Of a DNA stretch of 64,000 nt, positions 51,301-52,610 are shown piece after piece (position 1 is the first letter of the stretch; each line of letters begins with the position of its first letter). The stretch is from Bombyx mori (taxonomy: Eukaryota > Arthropoda > Insecta > Lepidoptera > Bombycidae): assembly GCF_030269925.1 (NCBI RefSeq), contig NC_085112.1, forward strand, positions 8,929,501-8,993,500, given 5' to 3'. The notes beneath the pieces are model-generated. The model was not told where the DNA came from. It did not search any database and was given only the letters and a program-made list of their open reading frames with translations. A program made the position numbers and the translations under genes.

Positions 51301-52443
51301 ACGTTGAGTCGTCTCCTAAATCTCTAAATACATGGCAGAGAGGAAAATCACACAACAGTACGTATAGCTCCGGTTTATAATCACCGATTTATTCCAAAAG
51401 GTATCTAAAGTAAACACGTTTGTATTAGCTTCAATAAATCTAATTTATTACTAGGTTTTTCTTTTATATCCTTATCATCTATGTCTATATCTATACTAAT
51501 ATATAAATCTACAGTGGATTTTACGGATTTTCCGTTATGACTACTGAACCATGCATCGGATTGACTTGAAACTTGGTGTCCATGTAGAAAATACATGTAC
51601 TTAATGGATAGGCTAATATTTATATGAGTGTTGGACTCCCTACACCAGTTGAGGGGGCGTTGGTGATGAGAATCTTTGTGGGGGTGAGAAATAATAATGT
51701 TAATTTAAGATGTCCTACGAAGCAGACGGGTACAGCTAGTATTATATAAAAATTCTAATAAAAAGTCTAAAATAAAGAATCTGATATTCTTTTCTCAAAC
51801 AAATAACAAACTTTGTCATAGGTGGGAAACTTTTGAACAGCTCCAAATACGTTATATCCGAAGAGATATTGAACGAGTACGCGTTGCGTATGAACTTGAC
51901 TATAACTCGTCTTAAGAAGAATGACTTCGGCGACTACACGTGCTCGGCTGTCAACGGATATGGAAGAGCAGATGGAGCTATTAATTTAAAAGGTAAATTT
52001 AATTCGTTTAAACAGCTCAAAATAAATATTAAGAGTAGTTATCGAGTGATTTTGAACGATAAACTTTTAATTTTCCAGAAACACCACAGAAGACGACCAC
52101 AACTACGAGCACAACAACCACGACGACCACGACCACGCGACCGTCCACCACCACAGCGTCGACGACCCGCCCCTCCAAGGTCCACGTGAAGAAGCCGCAT
52201 GACCGCGCCAACCAGAACGCGCTGGACGCGGATCCGCGGCAAGTCGAGCTCAATAACGCCTTCAACTTTTACAACGTCAACGTTTTCATTCCCAACACGA
52301 CTAACAATGATTACTCTCAACGAACCGAGAGACAGAAGACTCGACCGACCGGCTCTCCGCGACATTACATCTCCTACAGCAGCGCTAACAAACAAAAACT
52401 AACTTCACTCGTATTATTCATTCTACTAAAACACATCGTATAG
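5795..52443 (+). CDS. DIP/lachesin-like immunoglobulin-superfamily cell-adhesion protein (seven exons; 5' end not in window)
   Basis: The exons at 5795-5922, 7712-7897, 36009-36198, 44683-44814, 51241-51357, 51822-51992 and 52079-52443 join in frame with GT-AG introns of about 1.8, 28.1, 8.5, 6.4, 0.46 and 0.09 kb. The protein has three Ig domains: Ig1 with Cys in VHFTCTV and GTYMCQI and Trp in VAWIK; Ig2 with VELRCTA, ISWKR and GTYLCIA; Ig3 with VTLQCYV, NTWQR and GDYTCSA. A Thr-rich stalk and the hydrophobic end LTSLVLFILL follow, suiting GPI attachment. This architecture, the motifs CQINTDPMMSQ and LTITRLKKNDFG, and the phase-0 intron inside Ig1 are typical of insect DIPs and lachesin, which act in neuronal surface recognition. 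The exact paralogue is not resolved. The signal peptide is missing from the window. Confidence 0.88.
6072..6498. mobile_element. TIR element (MITE), copy 1
   Basis: The ends are AATACGCTTTTAT and its reverse complement. Most of it matches, in inverted orientation, the element at 38468-38876: the outer end with CAGACGTATGTATGTTAGTA, the core with AACCCTTCTACTCATATCTG, and the end with CTATAAAAGCGTATT. An extra copy of the terminal sequence lies inside at about 6281-6310, facing 6473-6503, which copy 2 lacks. There is no ORF. Confidence 0.75.
6938..7243. repeat. Dispersed interspersed repeat (unclassified)
   Basis: It runs from GATGATGACCGAGCTTTGCT to AAGAATTGCTCGTTTAAAGG, with the interior GAAAATCGTTGGAGCCGTTT. 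This layout is common in moth introns. It has no coding potential and I cannot assign the class from the sequence alone. Confidence 0.5.
7712..7897 (+). CDS. Ig gene exon: second half of Ig domain 1
   Basis: The acceptor is CTATACAG before 7712 and the donor CAG|GTAAGT after 7897, phase 0 at both ends (62 codons). It encodes VAWIKSDTKT, the Ig1 core tryptophan, then LNPRLSVTHN, NTWKLYISNVEPKDSG and YMCQINTDPMMSQ with the second Ig1 cysteine. NTDPM-SQ at this point is a strong DIP/lachesin signature. Confidence 0.95.
7953..8275. repeat. Dispersed repeat family C, copy 1
   Basis: From AGCTGACCCGGCAGACTTCG to ATTCATTTTAATATATATA, with GCCAAATCGGTCCAGCCGTT near the end. A second copy is at 19799-20095. 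A TAGA microsatellite follows at 8271-8290. The class was not determined. Confidence 0.65.
8271..8290. repeat. TAGA microsatellite
   Basis: Short run of TAGA units directly after the family C repeat. Confidence 0.7.
8291..9053. other. Intronic AT-rich DNA
   Basis: Nothing recognised. Confidence 0.45.
9054..9501. repeat. Dispersed repeat family D, copy 1 (long form)
   Basis: It starts ACTAGCGGCCCGCTCCGGCT and ends CTTTATAATATTAGTATAGA. The last part (TTTTTCAAATCGGTTCAGTA, then a CAAA run) matches the copies at 26238-26457 and 30545-30765. Confidence 0.65.
9502..11443. other. Intronic non-coding DNA
   Basis: AT-rich stretch with scattered less AT-rich patches, for example 10580-10800. No exon with both splice signals or a recognisable product was found. 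Confidence 0.4.
11444..11560 (+). mobile_element. LINE family B 3' end
   Basis: GGTGGGCAGCGGTTTGGCTC through the TAA-containing tail to CAAGGGCAGTAAAAAAAAAA. Same sequence as the end of 25819-26099. Confidence 0.85.
11760..11970. repeat. Truncated dispersed repeat (family C-like start)
   Basis: It begins TAGCTGACCCGGCAAACGTT like family C and then diverges. The Helitron derivative is inserted at its right edge, after A 11970. Confidence 0.45.
11971..12670 (+). repeat. Left 700-bp arm of the Helitron palindrome
   Basis: It contains the Helitron 5' terminus, about 480 bp of non-coding 5' region, and the start of the Rep fragment up to SPLLSKTYNVHI. Confidence 0.9.
12450..12771 (+). pseudogene. 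Helitron Rep protein fragment
   Basis: In frame, CMSDGKSTKKIPKDFTNDT, then VDGYPIYRRR, NRWVVPYSPLLSK and SVKSIKYICKYVHKGSDMA. This is the Rep segment that follows the HUH nuclease in animal Helitrons. The HUH motif upstream is absent because the non-coding 5' region joins directly at about 12449. At 12765-12773 the frame is cut and the sequence jumps to the helicase in another frame. The first 220 bases also belong to the left palindrome arm. Confidence 0.85.
12774..13801 (+). pseudogene. Helitron Pif1-like helicase C-terminal part, frameshifted
   Basis: The first open segment (12774-13475) has LVLSGDFRQTLPVIP, helicase motif III. The second (about 13475-13801) has FAMTINKSQGQTMSVCG (motif V) and LYVVCSRVGKPSSLF (motif VI), ending in AALRD and TAA at the usual place for Helitron helicases. 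The break at about 13466-13475 looks like one missing A in an A run. Walker A and Walker B (motifs I and II) were removed with the deletion at about 12770. Helicase identity is certain; function is lost. Confidence 0.9.
13816..14515 (-). repeat. Right 700-bp arm of the Helitron palindrome
   Basis: Inverted copy of 11971-12670. It starts 15 bp after the helicase stop codon and includes an antisense Rep fragment and a second 5' terminus ending ATATATTAGA before T 14516. Confidence 0.9.
14516..15486. other. Intronic AT-rich DNA
   Basis: Nothing recognised. Confidence 0.45.
15487..15601 (+). mobile_element. LINE family B 3' end
   Basis: AGCGGTAGGCAGCGGCTTGG to GCCTACAAAGACAATAAAAA; 5'-truncated copy of the tail seen at 25980-26099. 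Confidence 0.88.
15602..16461. other. Intronic AT-rich DNA
   Basis: Nothing recognised. Confidence 0.4.
16462..16899 (-). mobile_element. Bm1 SINE, full length
   Basis: Read on the minus strand it has the tRNA-like head (GTCGTCGTTCGTGGCCTAAG with a B-box-like GATGTTCGAATCC), the spacer GTGAATTCCACGGTG-like segment, the body with GGTAGGTACCACCACCC, and the tail TCTAAGCAATAAAAAA. The head is the RNA polymerase III promoter region of this silkworm SINE. Confidence 0.9.
16993..17060 (+). mobile_element. Decayed LINE family B tail
   Basis: GCCCTGGCTTTGCTGACTTG with CATTCACCATCTGTTCGGCT resembles the family B tail with many changes. Confidence 0.5.
17431..17601 (-). CDS. Candidate orphan exon, product unknown (orientation uncertain)
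   Basis: On the minus strand TCCTTATTCCAG| precedes 17601 and AAAG|GTAAAC follows 17431, both good splice signals. Between them one frame is open for 56 codons (LSQLWRITAALKV to GHCGVTPQ). It is closed at once by TAA if not spliced. The codon-aligned plus frame is also open from about 17426 to the TAG at 17598 and reads like protein (WRDIFMRDRNNFPN), so the strand is not settled. The island is more GC-rich than its surroundings and matches no repeat in the window. I do not recognise the product. It could also be a transposon remnant. Confidence 0.35.
18064..18158 (+). mobile_element. LINE family B 3' end
   Basis: CTAGCATTGCTGAAGTCCAT to GCCTACAAAGGCAATAAAAA; short 5'-truncated copy. Confidence 0.85.
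18443..18689 (+). mobile_element. Bm1 SINE, 5'-truncated
   Basis: Starts in the body at TTACTGGCGGTAGGACCGCT and ends in the tail TTAAGCAAT plus an A run. Confidence 0.92.
18690..19798. other. Intronic non-coding DNA
   Basis: No gene recognised. A 43-codon plus-strand frame at about 19386-19517 (MGNFAWSTNTLG) has no splice or domain support. Confidence 0.4.
19799..20095. repeat. Dispersed repeat family C, copy 2
   Basis: GACCCGACAGACTTCGTAGT to ATTCATTTTTATATATAGAG, the same layout as 7953-8275. Confidence 0.65.
20203..20362 (+). mobile_element. Decayed Bm1 SINE body
   Basis: CACTACCCTGTCTATTTCTT, GAAGAGTGG and CTCTTAATAACATGTAGGCC follow the Bm1 body with many changes. Confidence 0.6.
20628..20862 (+). 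mobile_element. Bm1 SINE, 5'-truncated
   Basis: From TTACTGGTGGTAGGACCTCT to CATCTAAGCAATAAATAAAA. Confidence 0.92.
21352..21604 (+). mobile_element. Bm1 SINE, 5'-truncated, moderately diverged
   Basis: AATTTGCGTAATTACTGGTG through GTACCACCACCTTGTCTATT to CATCTAAGTAATAAAA. Confidence 0.9.
21605..23883. other. Intronic DNA without a recognised gene
   Basis: Two less AT-rich patches (21775-21965 and 22620-22800) stand out but hold no convincing exon. The 88-codon frame at 23325-23591 has no recognisable domain. Confidence 0.4.
23884..24175 (+). mobile_element. Old Bm1 SINE: body fragment followed by tRNA-like head
   Basis: CTGCTTTTTTCTATCGGGAA resembles the body. From about 23967 GTCGTCATGGCCTAAAGGAT, GGTGTTCAAATCATGCA and TTTTTCTAATGTAAAATGTA follow the Bm1 head and spacer, ending at TTTGCGTAATCAGTAC. 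The body before the head shows two separate insertions or a rearrangement. Confidence 0.65.
24607..24722 (+). mobile_element. Decayed Bm1 body
   Basis: GTGAGTTCGCACGCGTAGAT and CATACTTATTTCTGTAGTAT follow the Bm1 body loosely. Confidence 0.5.
24755..24988 (+). pseudogene. C-terminal relic of a LINE reverse-transcriptase protein (family E)
   Basis: One frame broken only by a TGA at 24830-24832. It reads MGKVDERRSRGRSQKRWSDQ, then after the stop HALHCATDRHKWQQIIKKGH. The pattern GR-x-x-x-RW-x-D followed by A-x-DR-x-x-W is the usual C-terminal end of RTE/L1-like endonuclease-reverse transcriptases. No upstream catalytic part remains. Confidence 0.6.
25145..25407 (+). mobile_element. Bm1 SINE, 5'-truncated
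   Basis: AATTTGCGTAATTACTGGTG through GGTGGGTACCACCACCCTGC to CATCTAAGGAAT and a long A run. Confidence 0.93.
25819..26099 (+). mobile_element. LINE family B, end of ORF2 with 3' tail
   Basis: A frame from 25819 reads RVHPYYLEPLRSSTVRFQRS, then PRTIWLWNELPSTVFPE and MSFFKRGLWRVL, and runs on through the repeated tail GGCAGCGGCTTGGCTCTG to TAA at 26039-26041. The motif PRTI-x-x-WN-x-LP followed by a Phe-Lys-rich end is typical of the ORF2 C-terminus in Jockey/CR1-type LINEs. It shows that the tail scattered through the window is partly coding sequence of this LINE. The 3' end is GGGCAATAAAAAAAAAA. Confidence 0.85.
26238..26457. repeat. Dispersed repeat family D, copy 2
   Basis: ACTAGCGACCTGCCCTCGCT to TTATAATATTAAGTATAGAT; nearly the same as 30545-30765. 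Confidence 0.7.
26691..27126 (+). mobile_element. Bm1 SINE, full length (unit 1)
   Basis: Head TCGTCGTGGCCTAAAGGATA with B-box-like GGTGTTCGAATCC, spacer, body and AAGCAATAAAAAAA tail. Confidence 0.95.
27293..27313. repeat. Perfect palindrome, unit 1
   Basis: CTAAGACATA and TATGTCTTAG are perfect 10-bp inverted arms around one A. The matching site in unit 2 (28228-28248) is also perfect but with a changed base pair. Confidence 0.9.
27323..27570 (-). mobile_element. Bm1 SINE body, minus strand (unit 1)
   Basis: Inverted relative to 26691-27126; T-rich start, then TTGCTTAGTTTGTTGGACGA to CCTACCACCAGTAAAG. It lacks the tRNA-like head. Confidence 0.93.
27621..28062 (+). mobile_element. Bm1 SINE, full length (unit 2)
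   Basis: Head GTCGTCGTGGCTTAAAGGAT to tail; duplicate of 26691-27126 with scattered substitutions. Confidence 0.95.
28228..28248. repeat. Perfect palindrome, unit 2
   Basis: CTAAGGCATA and TATGCCTTAG are perfect 10-bp arms around one A. Compared with unit 1, one A-T pair is G-C here on both arms. Confidence 0.9.
28256..28505 (-). mobile_element. Bm1 SINE body, minus strand (unit 2)
   Basis: Duplicate of 27323-27570. Confidence 0.93.
28552..29916. other. Intronic AT-rich DNA
   Basis: No exon recognised. It includes a short ATT/TTA microsatellite at 29451-29476. Confidence 0.45.
29917..30163 (-). mobile_element. Bm1 SINE body
   Basis: T-run, TTGCTTAGATGGGTGGACGA to CCTAGCACCAGTAA; 5'-truncated. 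Confidence 0.93.
30545..30765. repeat. Dispersed repeat family D, copy 3
   Basis: ACTAGCGACCCGCCCTCGCT to ATAATATTAGTATAGAT, with the CAAACAAACAAACAAATC block near the end. Confidence 0.7.
31089..31094 (-). terminator. Poly(A) signal behind the minus-strand candidate exon
   Basis: AATAAA on the minus strand, 135 nt beyond the stop at 31229, in AT-rich sequence. Confidence 0.35.
31229..31351 (-). CDS. Candidate terminal exon of a gene on the opposite strand, product unknown
   Basis: On the minus strand ATATTAATCAG| precedes 31351. One frame is open in phase 0 for 40 codons to TAA at 31229-31231, reading GRYDNCRLSIDKGKHG, then HYIAFYRKTN and LNVCYRLREPNQL. AATAAA follows 135 nt downstream (31094-31089). 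The composition is protein-like, with two Cys and balanced charged and aromatic residues, and the local GC is higher than in the flanks. It lies in the 28-kb intron of the Ig gene, on the other strand. I cannot name the family and found no upstream exon with confidence. The acceptor pyrimidine tract is weak. Confidence 0.4.
   Translation of the reverse strand, partial: GRYDNCRLSIDKGKHGHYIAFYRKTNQLNVCYRLREPNQL
31352..32210. other. Intronic AT-rich DNA
   Basis: No further exon or repeat recognised; it should contain the upstream intron of the minus-strand candidate exon if that is real. Confidence 0.4.
32211..32460 (-). mobile_element. Bm1 SINE body
   Basis: ACTTAGATGGGTGGATGAGC to CCTACCACCAGTAAT; 5'-truncated. 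Confidence 0.93.
32923..33042 (-). mobile_element. LINE family B 3' end
   Basis: TTTTTTTTATTGCCCTTGTA through GGCCCACCTGATGGTGAGTG to GCCAAGCCGCTGCCTACCGC. Confidence 0.88.
33043..34528. other. Intronic DNA without recognised gene
   Basis: Mostly AT-rich. Overlapping open frames on both strands at 34190-34481 have no domain or splice support. Confidence 0.4.
34529..34762 (-). mobile_element. Bm1 SINE body, moderately diverged
   Basis: TATTGCATAGATAGGTGATC to CGGACTCACAAGAGGTCCTT. It lies back to back with the plus-strand copy at 34781. Confidence 0.9.
34781..35227 (+). mobile_element. Bm1 SINE, full length
   Basis: CGTCGTCGTGGCCTAAAGGA head, GGTGTTCGAATCCCGC B-box-like, body, and a long A tail. 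Confidence 0.95.
35228..35427 (+). mobile_element. Old Bm1 SINE body
   Basis: GCTCGCACAGGTAGGTTCCA through CCGGTAACCATTTAATACTT to an A run. It directly follows the A tail of the younger copy. Confidence 0.75.
35726..35802 (-). repeat. Dispersed repeat, copy 2
   Basis: Inverted copy of 4455-4531, here with GTTACGGACGTTTTTTCCCG and CCATAAGGAACTTCGTTCC. Confidence 0.6.
36009..36198 (+). CDS. Ig gene exon: end of Ig1 and first half of Ig2
   Basis: The acceptor is CTCCTTTCAG before 36009 and the donor AAAG|GTAATT after 36198; 190 nt, phase 0 to phase 1. It encodes MGHLSVVIPPEIADEDG, the DIP-type linker between Ig1 and Ig2, then GSVELRCTASGVPEPNISW with the first Cys and the core Trp of Ig2, and DSNGQELK. 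Confidence 0.95.
36199..36846. other. Intronic AT-rich DNA
   Basis: Nothing recognised. Confidence 0.45.
36847..37185 (-). mobile_element. 3' end of a LINE related to family A (family A')
   Basis: T-run, then CTACAACCGGATCGGAAACG, CGACCCACTGAGAAGATTCG and GGCGAGAAACTCAGTGGGCT, which align with the family A 3' UTR. TTCGACGAGAACGATGACCG beyond it aligns with the last codons of ORF2. Confidence 0.8.
37186..38467. other. Intronic non-coding DNA
   Basis: No exon recognised. The 69-codon frame at 37753-37962 has no known domain. Confidence 0.4.
38468..38876. mobile_element. TIR element (MITE), copy 2
   Basis: Ends AATACGCTTTTAT and ATAAAAGCGTATT; inverted relative to 6072-6498. Inside, CGTGGAGTGC (about 38569) and GCACTCCACG (about 38650) form a second inverted repeat. 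Confidence 0.75.
38877..40909. other. Intronic AT-rich DNA
   Basis: No gene or clear repeat recognised. Confidence 0.4.
40910..40997 (+). mobile_element. Decayed Bm1 tail
   Basis: GTGACGTCTATGGGTTTCTT and CAGGTCGTGAGCTTATTTAA resemble the Bm1 tail. Confidence 0.5.
41496..41657 (-). CDS. Small minus-strand ORF or exon, product unknown
   Basis: It has 53 codons from ATG 41657-41655 to TAA 41498-41496, beginning MLKFEVPSDMEAGG and containing YSTNSTVDLFG. It is polar, protein-like, and in a patch less AT-rich than the flanks. An internal GTGAGG could be a splice donor. No domain or repeat match was seen, so it may be chance. Confidence 0.22.
   Translation of the reverse strand: MLKFEVPSDMEAGGLESETQSDTVNGLTYSTNSTVDLFGEEFRPYNQSTLLFK
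41741..41888 (-). mobile_element. Decayed Bm1 SINE body
   Basis: TTGCTAAGATAGGTGGACGA and TTGGTGTTAAGTGGTTATCG to GGTTGCCCCACTTTTAAAAA. Confidence 0.75.
41889..43786. other. Intronic non-coding DNA
   Basis: No gene recognised; a possible very old Bm1 body (minus) at about 42660-42780. Confidence 0.35.
43787..44267. mobile_element. MITE with about 40-bp TIRs, split by a LINE
   Basis: The left end ATATCGCACATACGGTGC (43787-43804) is the exact inverse of 44250-44267. The repeat continues with GTCACTTATGCAA (43810-43822) against TTGCATAAGTGAC (44027-44039). The right arm is cut between these two parts by the A'-family LINE tail. GTGAC on both sides of that insert is its likely target duplication. 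No ORF. Confidence 0.8.
44040..44241 (-). mobile_element. LINE family A' 3' end inserted into the MITE
   Basis: T-run, CTACCTATGCTGATAGCCTT, GGATCGGAAACGCGACCCAC and CGAGAAACTCAGTGGGCTGT; homologous to 36847-37185 and 54731-54997. It is 5'-truncated. Confidence 0.85.
44497..44637 (+). mobile_element. 3' UTR tail of another LINE (family H)
   Basis: GGTTGCCTGGAAGAGATCGC, GATAAGGCCGCCAATTTGTG and GTGGTGTCAAATAAAGAGTT form a tail widespread in moth genomes. This rests on recall of the family rather than a second copy in the window. It ends 45 bp before the exon at 44683. Confidence 0.55.
44683..44814 (+). CDS. Ig gene exon: second half of Ig2
   Basis: Acceptor TGTCTGTCCAG before 44683, donor TCT|GTGAGT after 44814; 132 nt, phase 1 to phase 1. 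It encodes VDSYVGSTLVLKGLRRSDMG, then TYLCIAANGIPPTKSRRYEV with the second Ig2 cysteine and the IPP-x-x-S motif usual in DIPs. Confidence 0.95.
44815..45317. other. Intronic DNA between the Ig2 exon and the LINE
   Basis: Nothing recognised. Confidence 0.45.
45318..45328. repeat. Target-site duplication of the full-length LINE, left copy
   Basis: TATAAGGTATT, repeated at 50555-50565. The last TT overlaps the T-run. Confidence 0.9.
45599..48481 (-). CDS. LINE ORF2: endonuclease and reverse transcriptase
   Basis: The 960-residue protein nicks target DNA and reverse-transcribes the element RNA from the nick. Endonuclease residues visible: N18 (FFNAYG), E45 (VQET), Y117 (SVYLPP), D144 and N146 (GDLN), D193 and D196 (RPDILDIAL), and the S-D-H triad at 218-220. 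Reverse transcriptase: APGSDGI at about 463, D596 in FFDVAKAF, GVPQGSVLSPLLF at about 652, and FADD at 682-685. KYLGVTLD marks the thumb side. No RNase H follows. The ATG at 48481 begins three bases after the ORF1 stop, so translation probably depends on termination and reinitiation. The length and all catalytic residues suggest an active enzyme. Confidence 0.95.
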   Translation of the reverse strand: MAYISRVKPLSVTIGFFNAYGLANQRNQVSDFLRDHQIDIFLVQETLLKPARRDPKIANYNMVRNDRLSARGGGTVIYYRRALHCVPLDPPALANIEASVCRISLTGHAPIVIASVYLPPDKIVLSSDIEALLSMGSSVILAGDLNCKHIRWNSHTTTPNGRRLDALVDDLAFDIVAPLTPTHYPLNIAHRPDILDIALLKNVTLRLHSIEVVSELDSDHRPVVMKLGRAPDSVPVTRTVVDWHTLGVSLAESDPPSLPFSPDSTPSPQDTAEAIDILTSHITSTLDRSSKQVVVEDFLHRFKLSDDIRELLRAKNASIRAYDRYPTAENRIRMRALQRDVKSRIAEVRDARWSDFLEGLAPSQRSYYRLARTLKSDTVVTMPPLVGPSGRLAAFDDDEKAELLADTLQTQCTPSTQSVDPVHVELVDSEVERRASLPPSDALPPVTPMEVKDLIKDLRPRKAPGSDGISNRVIKLLPVQLIVMLASIFNAAMANCIFPAVWKEADVIGIHKPGKPKNHPTSYRPISLLMSLGKLYERLLYKRLRDFVSSKGILIDEQFGFRTNHSCVQQVHRLTEHILVGLNRPKPLYTGALFFDVAKAFDKVWHNGLIFKLFNMGVPDSLVLIIRDFLSNRSFRYRVEGTRSSPRPLTAGVPQGSVLSPLLFSLFVNDIPRSPPTHLALFADDTTVYYSSRNKSLIAKKLQSAALALGQWFRKWRIDINPAKSTAVLFQRGSSTRISSRIRRRNLTPPITLFRQPIPWARKVKYLGVTLDASMTFRPHIKTVRDRAAFILGRLYPMICKRSKMSLRNKVTLYKTCIRPVMTYASVVFAHAARTHIDTLQSLQSRFCRLAVGAPWFVRNVDLHDDLGLESIRKYMKSASERYFDKAMRHDNRLIVAAADYSPNPDHAGASHRRRPRHVITDPSDPITFALDAFSSNTRGRLRDPGNRTRRTRQRGRLAT
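48485..50194 (-). CDS. LINE ORF1: Gag-like nucleic-acid-binding protein
   Basis: The 569-residue protein should coat the element RNA. Residues 50-200 are low-complexity and rich in Ala, Pro and Ser. Residues 215-345 form an RNA-binding-like region of the kind that precedes zinc knuckles in Jockey-type ORF1 (RELRVVIRGIPKELDVE). Three knuckles follow at 357-416: C-x2-C-x4-H-x4-C, C-x2-C-x3-H-x4-C and C-x2-C-x4-H-x6-C. A repeated Arg-Pro-Ala-Pro-Ala-Thr segment lies near residues 485-510, coded by an 18-bp tandem repeat. The start at 50194 is the first ATG of the frame. The stop TAA and the ORF2 ATG are separated by TCA. Confidence 0.93.
   Translation of the reverse strand: MFSRPGAAPPGYTAIMDAVFAEFLRLHHPQLASEFLAFKANHTASPLEDSAALAAPASPVPACKASALSNAASVVPAAPVSPILASKAAASSAVTIVSAERSSAASVAPSKTPTLACRSPAPASSCSDSDSDMEVDLAPASSTDGFTLVQKGKKRAAESRAPAAAKISKAANASRPRPQTPVAPPARATPSPRPVAQNKTQTPPPVILQEKAAWDRVCLALKAKNINFTYARNLANGIQIKVQTPDDHRALSSYLRKERISFHTYTLQEDRELRVVIRGIPKELDVELVKADLLEQGFPVNSVHRMHTGRGREPYNMVLVTLEPTPEGKKIFNTQAVCRLSGIAVEAPHKKGTPSQCHNCQLYGHSSRNCHARPRCVKCLGDHATALCARDQKTATEPPSCVLCQTQGHPANYRGCPRAPKINRRVARQNRLRASGPDIKASAPSVSQAKPAFVPAPVPSVSAWAKPLPYMNTATIPSSAIRPAPATRPTPATRPAPATRPSPATCPPTASDNLALAIDFFQSINFERVNALGDAIRAASTAQHFIAVVQEYADVYASLNTYVLPSLRR
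48679..48766. repeat. 18-bp tandem repeat inside LINE ORF1
   Basis: Units like GACGAGTCGCGGGGGCGG repeat about four times and keep the ORF1 frame. Confidence 0.85.
50302..50502 (-). promoter_or_regulatory. LINE 5' UTR with tandem repeats
   Basis: Two imperfect units of about 70 bp (50302-50374 and 50376-50444) share AAATAAC, AAACAAATAAA, GTCGGCA and TGTATCACGA. Beyond them, units like CCGGGCGAACAAAGA repeat three to four times at 50462-50502. LINE promoters are internal and lie in the 5' UTR, so repeated units here are promoter candidates. No promoter activity can be shown from sequence alone. Confidence 0.5.
50555..50565. repeat. Target-site duplication of the full-length LINE, right copy
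   Basis: TATAAGGTATT, matching 45318-45328. Confidence 0.9.
50566..51002 (+). mobile_element. Bm1 SINE, full length, abutting the LINE
   Basis: AAAGTCGTCGTGGCCTAAAG head, GGTGTTCGATTC B-box-like (slightly decayed), spacer, body, and ATAAGCAATAACAAAAGTC. AAAGTC at both ends may be its own short target duplication. It starts at the very edge of the LINE target duplication. Confidence 0.92.
51241..51357 (+). CDS. Ig gene exon: first half of Ig3
   Basis: Acceptor ACCTATAG before 51241 and donor CA|GTACGT after 51357; 117 nt, phase 1 to phase 1. It encodes RVASPVVLRSTDMQVTLQC, then YVESSPKSLNTWQRGKSHN with the first Ig3 cysteine and core tryptophan. A later GT at 51362 would break the frame of the next exon, so GTACGT is preferred. 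Confidence 0.92.
51492..51741. repeat. Dispersed repeat in the short intron (unclassified)
   Basis: ACTAATATATAAATCTACAG to CGGGTACAGCTAGTATTATA with GATTGACTTGAAACTTGGTG inside. It makes up most of the 464-bp intron between the two Ig3 exons. The class was not determined. Confidence 0.5.
51822..51992 (+). CDS. Ig gene exon: second half of Ig3
   Basis: Acceptor TTTGTCATAG before 51822 and donor AAAG|GTAAAT after 51992; 171 nt, phase 1 to phase 1. It encodes GKLLNSSKYVISEEILNEYA, LRMNLTITRLKKNDFGDYTC and SAVNGYGRADGAINLK, with the second Ig3 cysteine. The VISEE/LTI-x-x-L-x-x-x-DFG-x-Y-x-C pattern is typical of DIP Ig3. Confidence 0.95.
52079..52443 (+). CDS. Ig gene last exon: Thr-rich stalk and GPI-type C-terminus
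   Basis: Acceptor TTAATTTTCCAG before 52079; stop TAG at 52441-52443. The exon gives ETPQK, then a run of mainly Thr with Ser, Arg and Pro (codons ACN, 52090-52176) likely to be O-glycosylated. A polar segment (NNAFNFYNVNVFIPN) follows, and the end KLTSLVLFILLKHIV is short and hydrophobic without a cytoplasmic tail. Small residues in SYSSAN just before it could serve as the GPI attachment site. GPI anchoring is inferred from this layout and from the family. Confidence 0.9.
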
Positions 52444-52482
52444 ACACACTTTGTTTTATTATTCAGCTGTTTAATTATATAT

Positions 52483-52610
52483 AATAAAGATGTGGCTGTT
52501 GAATTTTATATTGTACTATTTTGAAGTTGTTGTAAAGTTTTTAACGGTATTGTTATGTAATGTTTATGAAGAACATTTATCGGCCTTATGACGTGAATCG
52601 AGACAATAAA
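52483..52610 (+). terminator. Poly(A) signals of the Ig gene
   Basis: AATAAA at 52483-52488 and 52605-52610, 40 and 162 nt after the stop codon. More AATAAA motifs occur later (for example 52749 and 52872), so a longer 3' UTR is possible. Confidence 0.6.

Noticed and set aside
51358..51363. Donor at 51362 for the first Ig3 exon
   Set aside because: It would shift the frame of the next exon. The GTACGT donor after 51357 keeps it and fits the consensus better.
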